Below, piece by piece: positions 54,318 through 64,000 of a stretch of 64,000 bases of DNA. The DNA is taken from contig JADJNY010000003.1 of NCBI GenBank assembly GCA_016714045.1, forward strand, positions 62,001 to 126,000, written 5' to 3'. This stretch comes from Planctomycetota bacterium (GTDB taxonomy: Bacteria > Planctomycetota > UBA1135 > GCA-002686595). Below the pieces are notes generated by a model that ran no database searches, was not told the DNA's origin, and worked only from the letters and a program-made list of their open reading frames with translations. The first letter of the stretch is position 1; every line of letters starts with the position of its first letter. The position numbers and the translations under genes are program-made.

Positions 54318-57300
54318 GTGTCCGAATCCGCATCGTCGCCGGCGGCGCCCAAGCGCCGCGGGCTGTTCGCCTTCTTCTTCAAGAGCGTGCTCGGCTGCTT
54401 CGTGTTCGCGCTCGGGCTGTTGCTCGGGACCGTGCTCGCGCTGCCGATGCTCGCGAGCGGCTCCGTGCGCGGGATGGCCGAGGACTTCGTGCGCGAGCAC
54501 CACCAGGGCACGCTGCAGGTCGGTGACGTCTCGCTCGCGTGGTTCTCCGAGCAACGCGTCACCGACGCGGTGCTCCTCGATCCGGAAGGGAAGGAGGTCG
54601 CGCGCGCGTCCGTCACGCTGCCGTCGCTCCTGGCGCTCCTCCGTTCGGGCGGCACGAAGCTCGGCACCGTGTGGATCCAGGCGTCGGCGGACCTCGTCGC
54701 CGACGACGCGGGCGTCACGAACCTCGCGCGCGCGCTGGCGCCGCGCGGGGAGAAGAAGGACACGAGCGGTGAAGCGGACGCGGACGGCGGTTCGAGCTCG
54801 TCCTCGAGCGGTCTCGACGTGCTCGCCGAGCTCGAACTCGACCTCGAGGTCACCGTGCAACGCCTGCGCTGGTCCGACGCGGAGACGCGGCGTCTCGGGA
54901 AGTCGTTCGAGCTCACCGGCCTCGTGCTGCGCGCGAGCGCGAAGCCGGGCGCTCCGATCACGGTGAAGGCGGACGCGAAGGTCGCGGGCGACGCGCCGGG
55001 TTCGTTCGCGATCGATGCGAAGGTCAACGGGCCGATCACGCCCGGCGCCGCGTGGCCGTTCGGCACGATCGAGGCGCAGGGCAGCGTGAAGGGCTTCTCG
55101 GGTGCGCTCGTCGACGGCCTCGCGGGGCAACAGGGCCGCTTGAGGGAGCTCCTCGGGCCCACGTTCGACCTCGAGTTCCGCGCACAGGACGTCACGCGCG
55201 AGCAGGGCGAGCTCGCGCTCCACCTCGCGTCGCCCGGCACGAAGGTCGCGCTCGCCGCGCGCATCGACCGCGGCGTCGTGCGCGCGAGCGGCGAGCGCTT
55301 CCTCGACGCGTCGATCGCGCTGCCGCGCGCGTACCTCGACGCGTTCGTCGTGCCGGCGCTGCCGCCGGGCTCGAAGCTCGACTTCGGCGCGGCGGCCGAG
55401 CCGTGGAGCGTGCGCATCGACGCGTTCGAGACGGCGCTCCCGAGCTTCGACGCGCTCGACCTCGCGCACCTCGCACCCGTGTTCGAGGCCGCGACCGCGC
55501 GTCTGTCCGTTTCCATGCCGAGCGCCATCGGCTTCGAGAACGCCGAGACGCAGAAGGCCTTCGGTCGCGCGTGCGCGCTCGAGGGCACGGCGCTCGAGGT
55601 CGTGCTCGCACCGAAGACGGCGCCGCGCATCGCGCTGCGCTCGACGCTCGTCGCGAACACGCGGAGCCCGCTCGCGCTCACGGCGTCGTCGAAGGACCTG
55701 TGGACGGCGCTCGCGAGCGGCGCGGCGCCGCACGCGGACCTCGACCTCGCGCTCGACGGCGTGCCGGTCGCGGCGCTCGACGCGGCGTGCGGCACGGAGG
55801 GCAAGCTCGCGCGCGGCCTCGGCGCCACGCTGCGCGTCGCCGTGAAGGCGGAGGACGCCGGCCTCGACCGCGGGCGCATCGACGCGCGCGTCACGGCGCC
55901 GAACTTCGAGCTCGCGGCGCCCCTGCAGCTCGCGCAGGGCGTGCTCGGTTGCGCCGACGGCCAGGTCGTGCGCGCGAAGCTCGACGCGCCGGCGGGTTGG
56001 ATCGAGAGCTGGCTCGCGGGCGTCCTGCCCGCGGGGATCGAGCTCGCGAGCGACGACGGGCACGTCGCGTTCACGGTGAAGGACCTGCGCGTGCCGCTGC
56101 CGCCCTCGGACGCGTCGAGCGCGGGCGGATCGAAGTCCGCCCCATCGAACGCGACGGACGCGCTCGCCTTCCTGCGCGGGGCGACGCGCGCGACGGTGGA
56201 GCTCGAGCTGCCGAGCGTGCGCGTCTCGACGGCCGAGACGCGCGCCGCGAAGACGCCGCTGCGCCTCTTCGGCGGCAGCGCTGTCGTGAAGCTCGCGGAG
56301 AGCGGCCGCGCGGAGCTCGTGCTCGGGCTCGGCGTCGACACGGGTCCCGCGGGCAACCTCTCGTTGCGCGCGGAGGTCGACGACGCCTGGGCGCTGATGC
56401 CGAAGGGCGAGAAGCTCGCGCTGCCGCCGATCACGGCGTCGATCGACCTCACGAACGTCGCGCCGGCGCTCGTCGACGCGTACGCGGGCCCCGGCGGCCG
56501 CGCACAGGAGGCACTCGGCGGTCCGTTCGCGTTGCACGTCGAGACGCAGCTCGCGGACCTCGCGAACGGGACGCTCGCGCTCGAGCTGAAGGCGCCGCGC
56601 GCCGACGCGCGCTTCCAGGGCCGCGTCGAGAAGAACGTGCTCCGCTCGAAGGACGGCGAGGGCCTCGCGCTGCGCCTCGGCCTCGAGCGCGCGTTCGTCG
56701 AGCGCGAGCTCGCGCCGTACCTGCCGGCCGGCACGAAGGTCGCGCTCCCGCACGCCGACCAGGACCTGCGCGTGACGCTCGACGGGCTCGAGGTCGCGCT
56801 CCCCGAGTTCGGCGGCACCACGCCGTTCTCCGCGCTCGTGCTCTGCGAGCGGCTGCGCGCGAAGCTCGAGGTGGCGCTCCCCTCCGTCGGCTACGCGGAC
56901 GAGCGCACGGAGGCCGCGAACGTCGCGGTGTCGCTCGACGAGACGAAGTTCGTCGTGCGCGTCGAGCCCGGGAAGCCGCTCGCGGCGACGCTCGACGCGT
57001 TCGTGTTCGCGGGCGAGCGCGGTGCACTGCACGCCGAGGTCGCGTGCGCCGACGCGTGGTTCGCGCTGCGCACTCCGGCGAAGCCGATGCCGCCGATCGA
57101 CGCGCAGGTGAAGCTCACGGGACTCTCGACGCGGGCGCTCGACGGGCTCGCGGGCGCGGACGGACTCGTGTCGAAGCTGCTCGGGCCCGCGCTCGACGTC
57201 GACGTGACGCTCGCGGGCGTCGCGCCGGACGCAGGCAGCGTGCAACTCGCCGCGAACTCGGCGTCGATGCAGCTCGCGTTCGCGGGCGCGCTACAGGACG

Positions 57301-58837
57301 GCGCGCTCGTCACGCGCGGCGACGCGGGGCTCGAGCTCGCGCTGAAGCTGCCGCGAGGTTGGCTCGAGGAGCAGCTCTCGCCGCAGTTGCCGGCGGGCGC
57401 GCGGCTCTCCGTGCCGACCGACGAGAAGCCGCTCACGCTGCGCGTGAACCACGTGCGCGTGCCGCTCCCGAAGACTGATGCAGCCGCACCGGGGACGGAC
57501 GCGAGCGCGCCGAAGGCTCCGACGCCGGACGGCGGCGAGCGGAAGTCGGCGCCCGGCGACCGCCTGAAGGGCGTGAAGCCCGCGGACGTCGCGCAAGGCG
57601 CGCCGAAGAGCGCCGCGGACGCGAGCGCGGCGAGTCCGAGCGCCGACGCAGCCGCGGACGACGGCCTCGCGAGCACGCTCGCGCTCGTGAGCGGCCTCGC
57701 GTTCGACGTCGAGCTCACCGTGCCCGAGCTCGTCTACGCCGACGCGAAGACGGACGCCGCGGGCCGGCCGGTCACGATCCGCGGGTTGAAGGCCGAGGCG
57801 AAGCTCGGGCCCGACGCGCTGCCGTTCGTGCACGTCGCGGCGACGATCGGCGATGGGAGCGTCGCGGATCCGAACGCGCCGCCCACCGCGGACGCGTCGC
57901 TGGGCGCGGGCGTGCTCGCGGCCGACGTGCGCGCGCTCGATCCGCTGAAGCAGCTGGCGGAGGAGCACGGGCTCGACCGCTTCCGCGTCGCGTGCGACGT
58001 CCGCGCGAGCGGCGTACCGACCGCGCTCGTCGACGCGCTCGCGGGCCAAGGCGGGCTGCTCGTCGAAGCGCTCGGGAGCCGCGTCGAGGTCAGCGTGAAG
58101 AGCGAGAGCCTCTCGATGCAGGCCGGCGCGCTCGTCGCGGACATGGCGAGCGACCTGCACCACGTGCACCTCGAGGGCGCGATGCAGGACGGCGCGTTCG
58201 TGATCACGAAGCAGAACGGCCTCGACGCGAAGGTCGGCCTCGGTCCCGTGATGAACGAGAAGGTCGTCGGGCGGCTCGTGCCGATGCTCGTCAACCTGAA
58301 GAAACCCGACGGCTCCGCGCCGACGATCTTCGCGGTCGACGCGATGAGCTTCCCGCTCGACGGGAACCTGCGCGCGCTCGACGCGAACGTGCGCATCGAC
58401 CTCGGCGAGGTGACCTACGCGCTGCTCCCCGGGCTCGAGCAGGTGTTCGGCAACGTGGTCGAGTTGAAGCCGACGAAGCTCCCGGCGATGACGGTGCCGA
58501 TCAAGCAGGGCGTCGCGGGCTACAAGGACCTGAAGCTCAAGATCGCGGGCACGGAGTGCTCGTTCAGCGGTTCGTTCGACCTGGTCGACCTCTCGATCAA
58601 GCTCGACACGGGCGTGCCGCTCAAGCTGCTCGGCAAGAAGGTCAGCAAGGAGCCGAGAAGGTGCGCGAGTACGTCAGCCCCGACCTGATCGTGCCCGTCG
58701 AGATTCGCGGCAGTTGGAAGAAGCCGAAGGTCGGCCTCGGCGACGGTTTCGTGGAGAAGCTGGTCGAGGACGCGGCGAAGAAGGGCCTCGGCGGGTTGCT
58801 CGAGGGGCTCTTCGACAAGAAAAAGAAGAAGGACTGA
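54318..58837 (+). CDS. Giant AsmA-like membrane-anchored repeat protein, frameshifted near the C-terminus
   Basis: The first frame begins at 54318. An N-terminal helix (GCFVFALGLLLGTVLALPML, about residues 30-50) anchors a long external part. Units of about 300 residues recur, each opening ALVDGLAG.QG or ALVDAYAGPGG and continuing with amphipathic beta strands and a conserved V.LP..D linker. This fits AsmA/DUF748-type bridge proteins that carry lipids between membranes. The frame ends at 58688, but the next frame continues KVREYVSPDLIVPVEIRGSW to a lysine-rich tail (FDKKKKKD) at 58837. Adding one G near 58652 gives 1506 residues. The last C-terminal segment is the family-conserved part, so the shift is probably not native. 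Confidence 0.75.
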
Positions 58838-58889
58838 TCGGCGCGCGAGCTCAGAGCCGGACGAGCATCCCTGTTCGCACCACGGACTC

Positions 58890-59444
58890 TCAGCCCGCGA
58901 TTCCGCCCGGCACCGTCTTCGTCCCCGCGACGAAGCCCCACGTCGCGAGCTCGAACGAGCGGTGCGGGTCGAGCTCGTTCGCGCTCATCTGGATCATCTG
59001 TGCGACCGCGAGCGCGCACGCGTGCGCCGTCTGCTCCATCGTCAGCGCGTGCCGCGCCGACGCGGCGAGGATCTCGCGCTCGACGAACGTCTGCGCCTCG
59101 GTCACGGTGACGAGCGCCGCCTCGCCCGGCTCGCGCGCGCCGCGCAGCCAGCCCATCTGGATCGGGACCTTCAGCACCGCGAGCCCGGTGCCGAGCGTCT
59201 GCACGAGCAGCGGTCCCTGCTCGTTCGCAGCGTCGGAGAGCACCATCGATCCGGGCGCGAGTCCCGCGAGCGGCACGTCGAGCGCGCGCAGGAGGAACGA
59301 GCCCGCGAGCAGCGACCCGGTGAGGATCGCGCGCTCGTGCGGGACGCCCTGCGGCGTGCGCAGAGCCTTGCGGACGAGGCCGGCGATCTCGCTCGCGGCG
59401 AAGAGCTGGGGCTGGGTCGGCGGGTTCCACTTGGGGCGAGGCAT
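58890..59444 (-). CDS. Hypothetical protein
   Basis: 184 residues, start MPRPKWNPPTQPQLFAASEI. Two hydrophobic patches (AILTGSLLAGSFLLRALDV and LVQTLGTGLAVLKVPI) are too short to be clear membrane segments. No signal peptide. The C-terminal half has HALTMEQTAHACALAVAQMI, a long helix, and NELDPHRSFELATWGFVAGT. I do not recognise the family. The gene lies 55 bp from cyaY on the same strand and may share a transcript. Codon use is normal for the window. Confidence 0.6.
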   Translation of the reverse strand: MPRPKWNPPTQPQLFAASEIAGLVRKALRTPQGVPHERAILTGSLLAGSFLLRALDVPLAGLAPGSMVLSDAANEQGPLLVQTLGTGLAVLKVPIQMGWLRGAREPGEAALVTVTEAQTFVEREILAASARHALTMEQTAHACALAVAQMIQMSANELDPHRSFELATWGFVAGTKTVPGGIAG

Positions 59445-59499
59445 GTCGTAGGCGGCAGGGGGCGGGGTTGCGCGCGGGACGAGCGGCGAGCCGCGTCGT

Positions 59500-59820
59500 T
59501 CAGATCTTCACGCCGCGCCCGAGCTTCTTCGCGACCTCGTCGGCGACGAGCGCGAACAGCTCGCGCCCACCCTTGTCGTCGATCCAACGGTCGTTCGCCG
59601 CGTCCCACGCGAAGTGCCACGCGGAGGCGCCCGCCGCGAACCACATCTGGTTCGTCGCGGTCTGGCGGTTCAGCACGTAGCGCTTCTTGTCCGCGAACTC
59701 GAGCGTGAGCACGCCGTCGCTCGACGCGTAGTCGAGCTCGTCGGGGTCGAAGTCCTGGAGCGCGTCCTCGACGCGGGCGAGGCACGCGTCGGCGCGGCGG
59801 AGGAACTCCTGGCGGTCCAT
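59500..59820 (-). CDS. cyaY: Iron donor protein CyaY (frataxin-like)
   Basis: 106 residues from the ATG at 59820. The acidic first helix (CLARVEDALQDFDPDELDYA) binds iron. The strands GVLTLEFADKKRYVLNRQTA and QMWFAAGASAWHFAWD and the closing helix ELFALVADEVAKKLG follow the frataxin fold. CyaY modulates Fe-S cluster assembly by interaction with IscS and delivers iron. The length is typical. No isc genes are in the window. Presence in a Planctomycetota-like genome is less common than in Proteobacteria. Confidence 0.87.
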   Translation of the reverse strand: MDRQEFLRRADACLARVEDALQDFDPDELDYASSDGVLTLEFADKKRYVLNRQTATNQMWFAAGASAWHFAWDAANDRWIDDKGGRELFALVADEVAKKLGRGVKI

Positions 59821-59867
59821 GCGCCCGAGGGTAGCGCGCGGCGCGGTCGGCGAACAGGCGCGGAGCT

Positions 59868-60071
59868 TCAGCTCTTCGCCGCGGCGTAGCCAGCCAGTCC
59901 GTTCAGGAAGCCGCCCGCCCCGCGCACTCGGCAGTCGTTGCGCGCGTCGGCCGGATCGCGCTCGTTCGGCGGCGGCTCGGGGTGCTTCGGCGACACGCAA
60001 GCCGCCATGGACGCGAGCACGAGCGCGATGGCGAGTCGTGCGTCGGGATGAGGCGGCGCTCCGCGGCGCAT
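59868..60071 (-). CDS. Small lipoprotein (67 aa)
   Basis: 67 residues from the ATG at 60071. The signal (RLAIALVLASMAAC) has a good lipobox with the Cys at about 25, followed by Pro/Glu-rich sequence and a glycine-rich GGFLNGLAGYAA tail. Its ATG overlaps the stop of the upstream small gene (TGATG), so they are coupled. Unknown function. Confidence 0.55.
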   Translation of the reverse strand: MRRGAPPHPDARLAIALVLASMAACVSPKHPEPPPNERDPADARNDCRVRGAGGFLNGLAGYAAAKS

Positions 60072-60226
60072 CACTTGCGCGACAGGAGCTCCACCTGTCC
60101 CTCCAGCTTCGCGACGCGCGCTTCGAGCTCGCGCTGACGGTCTTCGAGTTTCTTGATCTCGATCGCGCGGCAGCTCGTGGACCCGAGCGCGAGGAGGAGG
60201 GCGAGGAGGGGGAGGCGTCGACGCAT
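60071..60226 (-). CDS. Tiny coiled-coil lipoprotein (51 aa)
   Basis: 51 residues, read from the ATG at 60226. Sequence begins MRRRLPLLALLLALGSTSC, a lipoprotein signal with the lipobox Cys at 19. The rest is a short heptad helix (IEIKKLEDRQRELEARVAKL then EGQVELLSRK). This layout recalls Lpp/YdcA-type small envelope lipoproteins. Its TGA overlaps the ATG of the next gene by one base. It is too short for most gene finders, but the signal-plus-coiled-coil pattern is convincing. Confidence 0.6.
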   Translation of the reverse strand: MRRRLPLLALLLALGSTSCRAIEIKKLEDRQRELEARVAKLEGQVELLSRK

Positions 60227-60386
60227 GGCGGATCGATCCATCGGATCGGGTTGGAGGAAGCGCGCACCCGGCGCGCGGCCGACAGGCTACACCGGACGGC
60301 CGCCGCGCGCTCGAGTCGGCCGTTGAGCGCATGGCCCGCGCGAACGCGAGCGGGGAGAATTCGAGCACACGTCCCCTCGTCACGTC

Positions 60387-60827
60387 ATGCGCCGCGTCGC
60401 CATCCTCGCGCCCGTCCTGTTCTTTGCCGCCTGCGGCGGCGCCGGCGGCGCGGACGTGCGCATCGGCGGGCACGTGCGTTTGCCCTCGGGCGAACCGGTG
60501 CAGGGCGCATCGCTCCGCATCTCGTGGCCGGACGACGTGAACCTGGAGCGCATCGAGTACAGCGCGGCCGACGGCACGTGGACCTGGGCGTGGGGCGACC
60601 CCGGCGTCGCGGACTTCGACTGGCGCCACGTCGTCGTCGAGCCTGCGCTCGACGGCTACACGTTCGATCCGACCCGCTACGAGCTCGACGCGCACGGCGC
60701 GCAACTCGACTTGGACTTCACAGCGACACCGATCGCGCCCCTGCGCGCGCTCGACGTGTGGTGGACGAGGGAAGGGGAGCGCGGGTCGTGGAGGCGTGCG
60801 GGGTTGCGAGCGCGGCCCATCCGCTGA
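60387..60827 (+). CDS. Lipoprotein with carboxypeptidase-regulatory-like domain
   Basis: 146 residues. The signal MRRVAILAPVLFFAACGG has a lipobox (FAAC). The mature part reads VRIGGHVRLPSGEPVQGASL followed by RISWPDD, the opening of a carboxypeptidase-regulatory/transthyretin-like beta sandwich, and ends in a basic tail. It is the same domain type used repeatedly in the sigma fusions, here as a single unit. Divergent from the two small lipoprotein genes (160-bp gap). Confidence 0.7.
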   Translation: MRRVAILAPVLFFAACGGAGGADVRIGGHVRLPSGEPVQGASLRISWPDDVNLERIEYSAADGTWTWAWGDPGVADFDWRHVVVEPALDGYTFDPTRYELDAHGAQLDLDFTATPIAPLRALDVWWTREGERGSWRRAGLRARPIR

Positions 60828-60867
60828 AGGCGTGCGGGGACGGGCCGCGGGAGTCGACGCGCGCGCG

Positions 60868-63800
60868 TCAAAGGTCGTCGCCGGACTCGCGTGCGTGCCG
60901 CAGCGCGCGCGAGCGCAGCGCGTGGTACGCGAGCGGGATCACGAGCGCGCTGAACACGGTCGACGCGACGAGGCCGAAGATCAGGCTCCACGCGAGGCCC
61001 GAGAAGATCGGGTCGAGCGTGATCGGCCACGCGCCGAGCATCGCCGCGCCCGCCGTGAGCACGATGGGCCGCAGGCGCTGCACGCCGCTCTCGATCACGG
61101 CCTCGCGCAGCGGCATCCCGGCGGCTTCCTTCTCGCGCGCGAAGTCGATCAGGATGATCGAGTTGCGCACCGCGATACCCGCGAGCGCGATCATGCCGAT
61201 CATCGCGGTCGCGGTGAACCACACCGGGTCGTGGAACCCGCCGACCTCCGTGCTCCCGAAGGCTTGCAGGAGCCAGAAGCCCGGCAGGATCCCGAGCAGC
61301 CCGAGCGGGATCGCGAGCAGCACGATCGCCGCGAGTCCGAACGAGCCCGTCTGCAGCACGAGCAGCACGTAGATCCCGACGAGCGCGCCGCCGAACGCGA
61401 GGCCGAGGTCGCGGAACACGTCGAGCGTCAACTTCCACTCGCCCTCGCCCGTCCAGCGCGCTTCGATACCGTCCGGGAGCGGCTTCTTCGCGAGGCCCTC
61501 CTGCAGCGCCGCGACCGCGTCGTAGGGCGCACGGCCCGCGATCTCGCCGACGACGAAGACGACGCGCTCGAGGTCCTTGTGATAGATCGGCGCGTCCGCG
61601 GGCGCGGGGCCGAAGCGCCCGAGCTCCGCGAGCGGGACGAGCCCGCCCTCCGCGCCGCGCACGCCCAGGCGGCCGAGCTCGCTCTCGCCGCTGCGCTCGG
61701 CGCGCGGCAGCACGGCGCGGACGAGGAGCGGCTGACGCTCGCCTGCCTCGTGCACGGTCGCGGCCGCGACGCCGCCGAGCGCCAGGCGCAGCGTGCGCGC
61801 GACCTCGTCGGCCGTGACGCCGTGCAGCGCCGCCTTCTCGCGGTCGAGGCGGAAGTCGAGGCGCTCGTGCTCGTCCTCCGCGAGCACGTCGACGTCGACG
61901 ACGCCGCGCAGGTTCGCCATGCGGCCCGCGACGTCGCGCGCGGCCTGCACGAGCTCCGCGTGCGCGCGCTCCGGCCGCCCGTGGACCTCGGCGACGAGCG
62001 TCGCGAGCACCGGCGGCCCCGGCGGGATCTCGACGATCGACAGGCGCGCGCCGTGGCGCGCGGCGGCCGCTTCGAGGTCCTTGCGCATCGCGAGTGCCAC
62101 GACGTGGCTCTTGCGCTCGCGCGCGTGCTTGGGCGCGAGGCCGACGCGCAGGTCCGCGAGGTGCGGACCGCGGCGCAGGTCGTAGCGGCGGACGAGCCCG
62201 TTGAAGTCGATCGGGCCGGCACGGCCGACGTAGGACGTGACGTGCTCGACTTCGGGCGTCGCGACGAGCACGCGCTCGAGGTCGCGCGCCGCGCGGTCCG
62301 TCGCTTCGAGCGTCGAGCCCTCGGGCAGGTCGAGCACGAGCTCGAGCTCCTGCTTGTCGTCGTAGGGGAGCATCTTCAGCGGGACGCGGCCGGTGACGAC
62401 GAGCACGCCCGCGAGCGCGGTGAGCGCCGCGAGCACGAGCCCGAGCACCGCGCGTGCGCCGCGGCGCTCGACGAGCCGCACGAGCACGCGGCGGTACATC
62501 CGCAGGAGCGCGCCGTCGTCCGGCTCGTCGGCGTGCGCCTTGGGCGCGTCGGCCGGGGTGCGCGTCGCGCGCTCGCCGAGGTCGCCGAGGTCGCCGGGGT
62601 CGCCGGACCCGCTTGGAGCGCCGTGCGCACCGGCTGCGTCGCGCGCTGCACCGGTCGAGCCGTGCGCGCCCTTCTTCTTCGCGAGCAGCAGGTACGCCAT
62701 CCACGGCGTGATCGTGAACGCGACGAGCAGGCTCATCGCCATCGCGACCGGCACCGTCAGCGCCATCGGGCGCATGTACGGGCCCATCATGCCCGTGATG
62801 AAGAACAAGGGCAGGAACGAGAGCATCACGGCGAGCGTCGCGACGATCACCGGCGGTCGCACCTCGTTCACGGCGACGAGCACGGCGCGCAAGGGGCGCA
62901 GCTTCCCGCGCGCGAGGTGCCGGTGCACGTTCTCGACGTCGACGATCGGGTCGTCGCACACGAGGCCGAGCACGAGCACGAGCGCGAACAGCGTGACGCG
63001 GTTCACGGTGTAGCCCGCGACGAGGTTCACGAGCAGCGTGAGCGCAAACGTCACCGGCACCGCCGCGGCGACGATGAAGCCCTCGCGCCAGCCGAGGATC
63101 CAGCACACGAGCGCGATCACGGTCGCGATCGCGAGCAGGAGGTGCCCGTAGAGCTCGTCGACCTTGTCGTCCGCCGTGCGGCCCCAGTCGCGCGACACGA
63201 GCACGTCGACGCCGGCGGGGACGACCGTCGCGCGCACGCGCTCCAGCTCGGCGAGCACGCCCTTGGACACGGCGACGGCGTTCGTCCCGCGCTTCTTCGC
63301 GAAGGTGAGCGTGACGGCGCGGCGCGCGAGCCCGCGCTGCGCTACCTCGGCCGCCGGTCCGAACGCGACGTGGACGAGCGCGTCCGCCTCCGCGGGACCG
63401 TCGACGACGCGCGCGACCTCGGACAGGTGCACGGGCGTCCCGTCGTGGACGCCGACGACGAGCGCGCCGACGTCGCGCGCGCTCTCGAGGAACGGGCCCG
63501 CGAGCACGTCGACGCGCCGGTCCGCGCGGTCGAACCCGCCGGCGACCACCGCTGCGTCGGCGCGCGCGAGCGCGGCCTGCACGTCGGCGCCGGTGAGCGC
63601 GCGCGCGGCGAGCGCGTCCGCGTCGAGCTCGACGCGCACTTCGCGCGAGAGACCGCCGATCAGGCTCGTCTTCGACACGTCCTCGACCGTCTCGAGGCGC
63701 GCGAGGAGCTCCTCGCCGACGCGGCGCAGCGTGCCCTCGTCGAGCGCATCCGAGTGCAGCGTGAGCGCGAGGATCGGCACGTCGTCGATGTCGACGGGGC

Positions 63801-64000
63801 GCACGCTCCAGCCCGCGACGCCCGGCGGAGCCTCGCCCTTGTGCGCTTCGATCGCCGACGCGAGGCGCACGAGCGCGCGCTCGCGGTCCTGGCCGACGAA
63901 GAAACGCACGGTGACGACCGCGCCCTCGCGGCGCGAGACGGAGTAGACGTGCTCGACGCCCTCGAGCTGCCACAGGAGCTTCTCCAGCGGCGTGGCGACG
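60868..64000 (-). CDS. RND-family efflux transporter permease, 5' end outside window
   Basis: About 1044 residues visible; the frame is open to the right edge, where the typical N-terminal segment PLEKLLWQLEGVEHVYSVSR is already recognisable, so only a small N-terminal part is missing. Transmembrane helices include VIALVCWILGWREGFIVAA, FALVLVLGLVCDDPIVDVEN (with the paired Asp residues of the proton relay) and the C-terminal IIVLIDFAREKE-type stretch (IILIDFAREKEAAGMPLREA). Two large periplasmic porter domains are present. It fits the HAE/HME branch of RND exporters for drugs or metals. The adaptor and outer-membrane genes would be upstream, beyond the edge. Substrate not predictable. Confidence 0.88.
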   Translation of the reverse strand, partial: VATPLEKLLWQLEGVEHVYSVSRREGAVVTVRFFVGQDRERALVRLASAIEAHKGEAPPGVAGWSVRPVDIDDVPILALTLHSDALDEGTLRRVGEELLARLETVEDVSKTSLIGGLSREVRVELDADALAARALTGADVQAALARADAAVVAGGFDRADRRVDVLAGPFLESARDVGALVVGVHDGTPVHLSEVARVVDGPAEADALVHVAFGPAAEVAQRGLARRAVTLTFAKKRGTNAVAVSKGVLAELERVRATVVPAGVDVLVSRDWGRTADDKVDELYGHLLLAIATVIALVCWILGWREGFIVAAAVPVTFALTLLVNLVAGYTVNRVTLFALVLVLGLVCDDPIVDVENVHRHLARGKLRPLRAVLVAVNEVRPPVIVATLAVMLSFLPLFFITGMMGPYMRPMALTVPVAMAMSLLVAFTITPWMAYLLLAKKKGAHGSTGAARDAAGAHGAPSGSGDPGDLGDLGERATRTPADAPKAHADEPDDGALLRMYRRVLVRLVERRGARAVLGLVLAALTALAGVLVVTGRVPLKMLPYDDKQELELVLDLPEGSTLEATDRAARDLERVLVATPEVEHVTSYVGRAGPIDFNGLVRRYDLRRGPHLADLRVGLAPKHARERKSHVVALAMRKDLEAAAARHGARLSIVEIPPGPPVLATLVAEVHGRPERAHAELVQAARDVAGRMANLRGVVDVDVLAEDEHERLDFRLDREKAALHGVTADEVARTLRLALGGVAAATVHEAGERQPLLVRAVLPRAERSGESELGRLGVRGAEGGLVPLAELGRFGPAPADAPIYHKDLERVVFVVGEIAGRAPYDAVAALQEGLAKKPLPDGIEARWTGEGEWKLTLDVFRDLGLAFGGALVGIYVLLVLQTGSFGLAAIVLLAIPLGLLGILPGFWLLQAFGSTEVGGFHDPVWFTATAMIGMIALAGIAVRNSIILIDFAREKEAAGMPLREAVIESGVQRLRPIVLTAGAAMLGAWPITLDPIFSGLAWSLIFGLVASTVFSALVIPLAYHALRSRALRHARESGDDL

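Noticed and set aside
1..64000. CRISPR arrays, tRNA or rRNA genes
   Set aside because: No regularly spaced repeats with unique spacers, no cloverleaf-like or rRNA-like stretch recognised by eye; a covariance-model search would be needed to exclude short RNAs.

Overview
High-GC chromosomal window that most resembles a Planctomycetota genome. The evidence is a PVC-type heme-binding/3-keto-disaccharide hydrolase composite (23563-28908), ECF sigma factors translationally overlapped with Ser/Thr kinase-TPR genes (twice), sigma factors fused to a membrane segment and long extracytoplasmic tails (twice), and five secreted proteins ending in the same six-cysteine CPCGN domain. The exact class cannot be named from sequence alone. 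No rRNA, tRNA or CRISPR array was recognised.

Layout. 1-5057: a partial Tm-1-like (UPF0261) protein, a sugar-type ABC solute-binding lipoprotein, a convergent amino acid permease and a secreted P-domain/CPCGN protein. 5206-8525: ECF sigma factor plus Ser/Thr kinase carrying an HX3CX2C zinc motif typical of anti-sigma factors. 8583-14172 (minus): secreted beta-propeller-like CPCGN protein, then a second kinase/ECF pair. 14288-18487: ABC uptake cassette with two permeases, a 60-residue membrane protein and two ATPases, ended by a strong hairpin. 18594-23053 (minus): CPCGN beta-propeller protein and the first sigma-TM-extracytoplasmic fusion. 23185-28908: Dabb protein and the 1781-aa PVC composite lipoprotein.

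28.9-33.4 kb is a lower-GC island. It holds a membrane-anchored protein gene cut exactly in its transmembrane codons by an IS481-type element (about 1.5 kb, 5-bp CCGGT duplication, frameshifted transposase), and a small cysteine-rich secreted protein. 33.4-40.8 kb (minus): a polytopic 4Fe-4S protein with TPR tail, two more CPCGN proteins (one a choice-of-anchor-B protein) and a SEC-C protein. 40.8-45.8 kb: a giant TPR protein with a C39-like peptidase domain. 45.9-50.6 kb: RNA methyltransferases TrmL and RlmD, a small zinc-ribbon protein, YqgE/AlgH, an MshEN-like protein, a DUF5990-like protein and an NadR-like P-loop ATPase. 51.1-54.2 kb: the second sigma fusion. 54.3-58.8 kb: a giant AsmA-like repeat protein. 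58.9-64.0 kb: an unknown protein, CyaY, two overlapping tiny lipoproteins, a lipoprotein, and an RND efflux permease running off the right edge.

Four coding sequences carry single-base frameshifts, each a homopolymer change (three GG to G, one AAA to AAAA). A one-base correction restores each reading frame, so assembly error is a serious alternative to real decay. The main functional theme is envelope and signalling: several routes that seem designed to carry an extracytoplasmic signal to an ECF sigma factor (kinase-coupled, zinc-motif kinase, directly membrane-tethered), alongside a family of secreted proteins with a shared C-terminal domain.
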